The notes under the pieces are model-generated. The model ran no database searches. It was given only the letters and a program-made list of their open reading frames with translations, and was not told the DNA's origin. Shown piece by piece: positions 5,534-5,867 of a DNA stretch of 5,867 nucleotides; the first letter of the stretch is position 1; each line of letters starts with the position of its first letter. The position numbers and the translations under genes are program-made. This DNA comes from CAIZGX01 sp039805165 (GTDB lineage: Bacteria > Bacteroidota > Bacteroidia > Flavobacteriales_D > Sanyastnellaceae), in contig JBDLUS010000091.1 in NCBI GenBank assembly GCA_039805165.1, positions 1 through 5,867 on the forward strand, in the 5' to 3' direction.

Positions 5534-5851
5534 ATGGCAGTTGAAATTACAGACACAAACTACAGCGAATTGGTTGATGGTTCAGACAAAGTGGTTATGA
5601 TTGATTTTTGGGCAGAATGGTGCGGTCCATGTAAACTGGTAGGTCCAATCGTTGACGAATTGTATTCTGAATACGAAGGTCGTGCGGTTGTAGGTAAAGT
5701 AAACGTAGATAACAATCCAGAGATCAGCGCGAAATTTGGAATCAGAAATATCCCAACAATCATTTTCGTCAAGAACGGAGAGGTGGTTGATAAGAGTGTA
5801 GGTGCTGTTCCGAAGAACGTGCTTTCAGAAAAGCTTGATGCTATTTTATAA
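5534..5851 (+). CDS. trxA: thioredoxin, 105 aa
   Basis: This cytosolic disulfide reductase keeps protein thiols reduced and is recycled by thioredoxin reductase. From ATG 5534, the active site is W29-C30-G31-P32-C33-K34, the buried acid is D24 (in MIDFWAEW) and the cis-proline is P74 (in IPTIIFV). G90 lies in the conserved closing region (VDKSVGAVPK). The 105-residue length is typical of single-domain TrxA. An in-frame TTG at 5492 would add 14 residues, but it sits inside the leader hairpin and adds a basic stretch (FKKHKK) not seen in the family, so ATG 5534 is chosen. The A-rich stretch before this ATG suits Bacteroidota translation initiation. All catalytic residues are present, so a normal redox-active thioredoxin is expected. 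Confidence 0.96.
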   Translation: MAVEITDTNYSELVDGSDKVVMIDFWAEWCGPCKLVGPIVDELYSEYEGRAVVGKVNVDNNPEISAKFGIRNIPTIIFVKNGEVVDKSVGAVPKNVLSEKLDAIL

Positions 5852-5867
5852 TAGTGTTATTTTTTTT
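5841..5867 (+). terminator. weak putative terminator after thioredoxin (at window edge)
   Basis: CTATT (5841-5845) and AATAG (5850-5854) form a 5-bp AT-rich stem that overlaps the trx stop. A run of eight T (5860-5867) reaches the window edge. The stem is short and separated from the T-run by 5 nt, so this is a tentative intrinsic terminator. Confidence 0.3.

Overview
The window looks like chromosomal DNA of a Bacteroidota bacterium, probably of the flavobacterial kind. Base composition is moderately AT-rich and Shine-Dalgarno sequences are nearly absent. Intergenic regions carry Bacteroidota-type promoter -7 boxes (TAnnTTTG), and the protein families match that phylum: an ABM-domain protein, a DUF7009-like protein and a large divergent Lgt. 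No rRNA, tRNA, CRISPR array, insertion sequence or phage gene was seen.

Left part, plus strand (1-1563): the tail of an upstream gene, a 99-aa ABM-domain protein and moeA overlap one another (20 nt if the upstream frame is right, then a 1-nt TAATG junction) and look like one operon. MoeA inserts molybdenum into molybdopterin, so this operon belongs at least partly to molybdenum cofactor (Moco) metabolism.

Middle part, minus strand (1560-4069): reading leftward from about 4069 come a 57-aa hypothetical gene, an isopenicillin-N-synthase-like Fe(II)/2-oxoglutarate oxygenase, a 109-aa DUF7009-like protein and moaA. The last three are packed tightly (1-nt overlap, then an 8-nt gap) and probably start from a TAGATTTG promoter at 3862-3855. 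moaA, which makes the first Moco intermediate from GTP, runs tail to tail into moeA with a 4-nt overlap of stop codons, so the two Moco genes face each other with no intergenic terminator.

Right part, plus strand (4070-5867): a 138-bp divergent intergenic region precedes an Lgt-family membrane protein of 396 aa, much larger than usual and with changes at signature positions. A 135-bp gap with a perfect TACATTTG box and a 5'-leader hairpin then leads to a thioredoxin gene (105 aa from the ATG at 5534). A weak hairpin followed by a T-run closes the window.

Overall this is mainly core metabolism: cofactor synthesis, lipoprotein maturation and thiol redox. I see no convincing new defence or mobile system. 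The points most worth a second look are the oxygenase-DUF7009-moaA operon, the terminator-free overlap of moaA and moeA, the unusual Lgt signature, the 57-aa gene, and a 10-bp perfect inverted repeat covering the oxygenase promoter.
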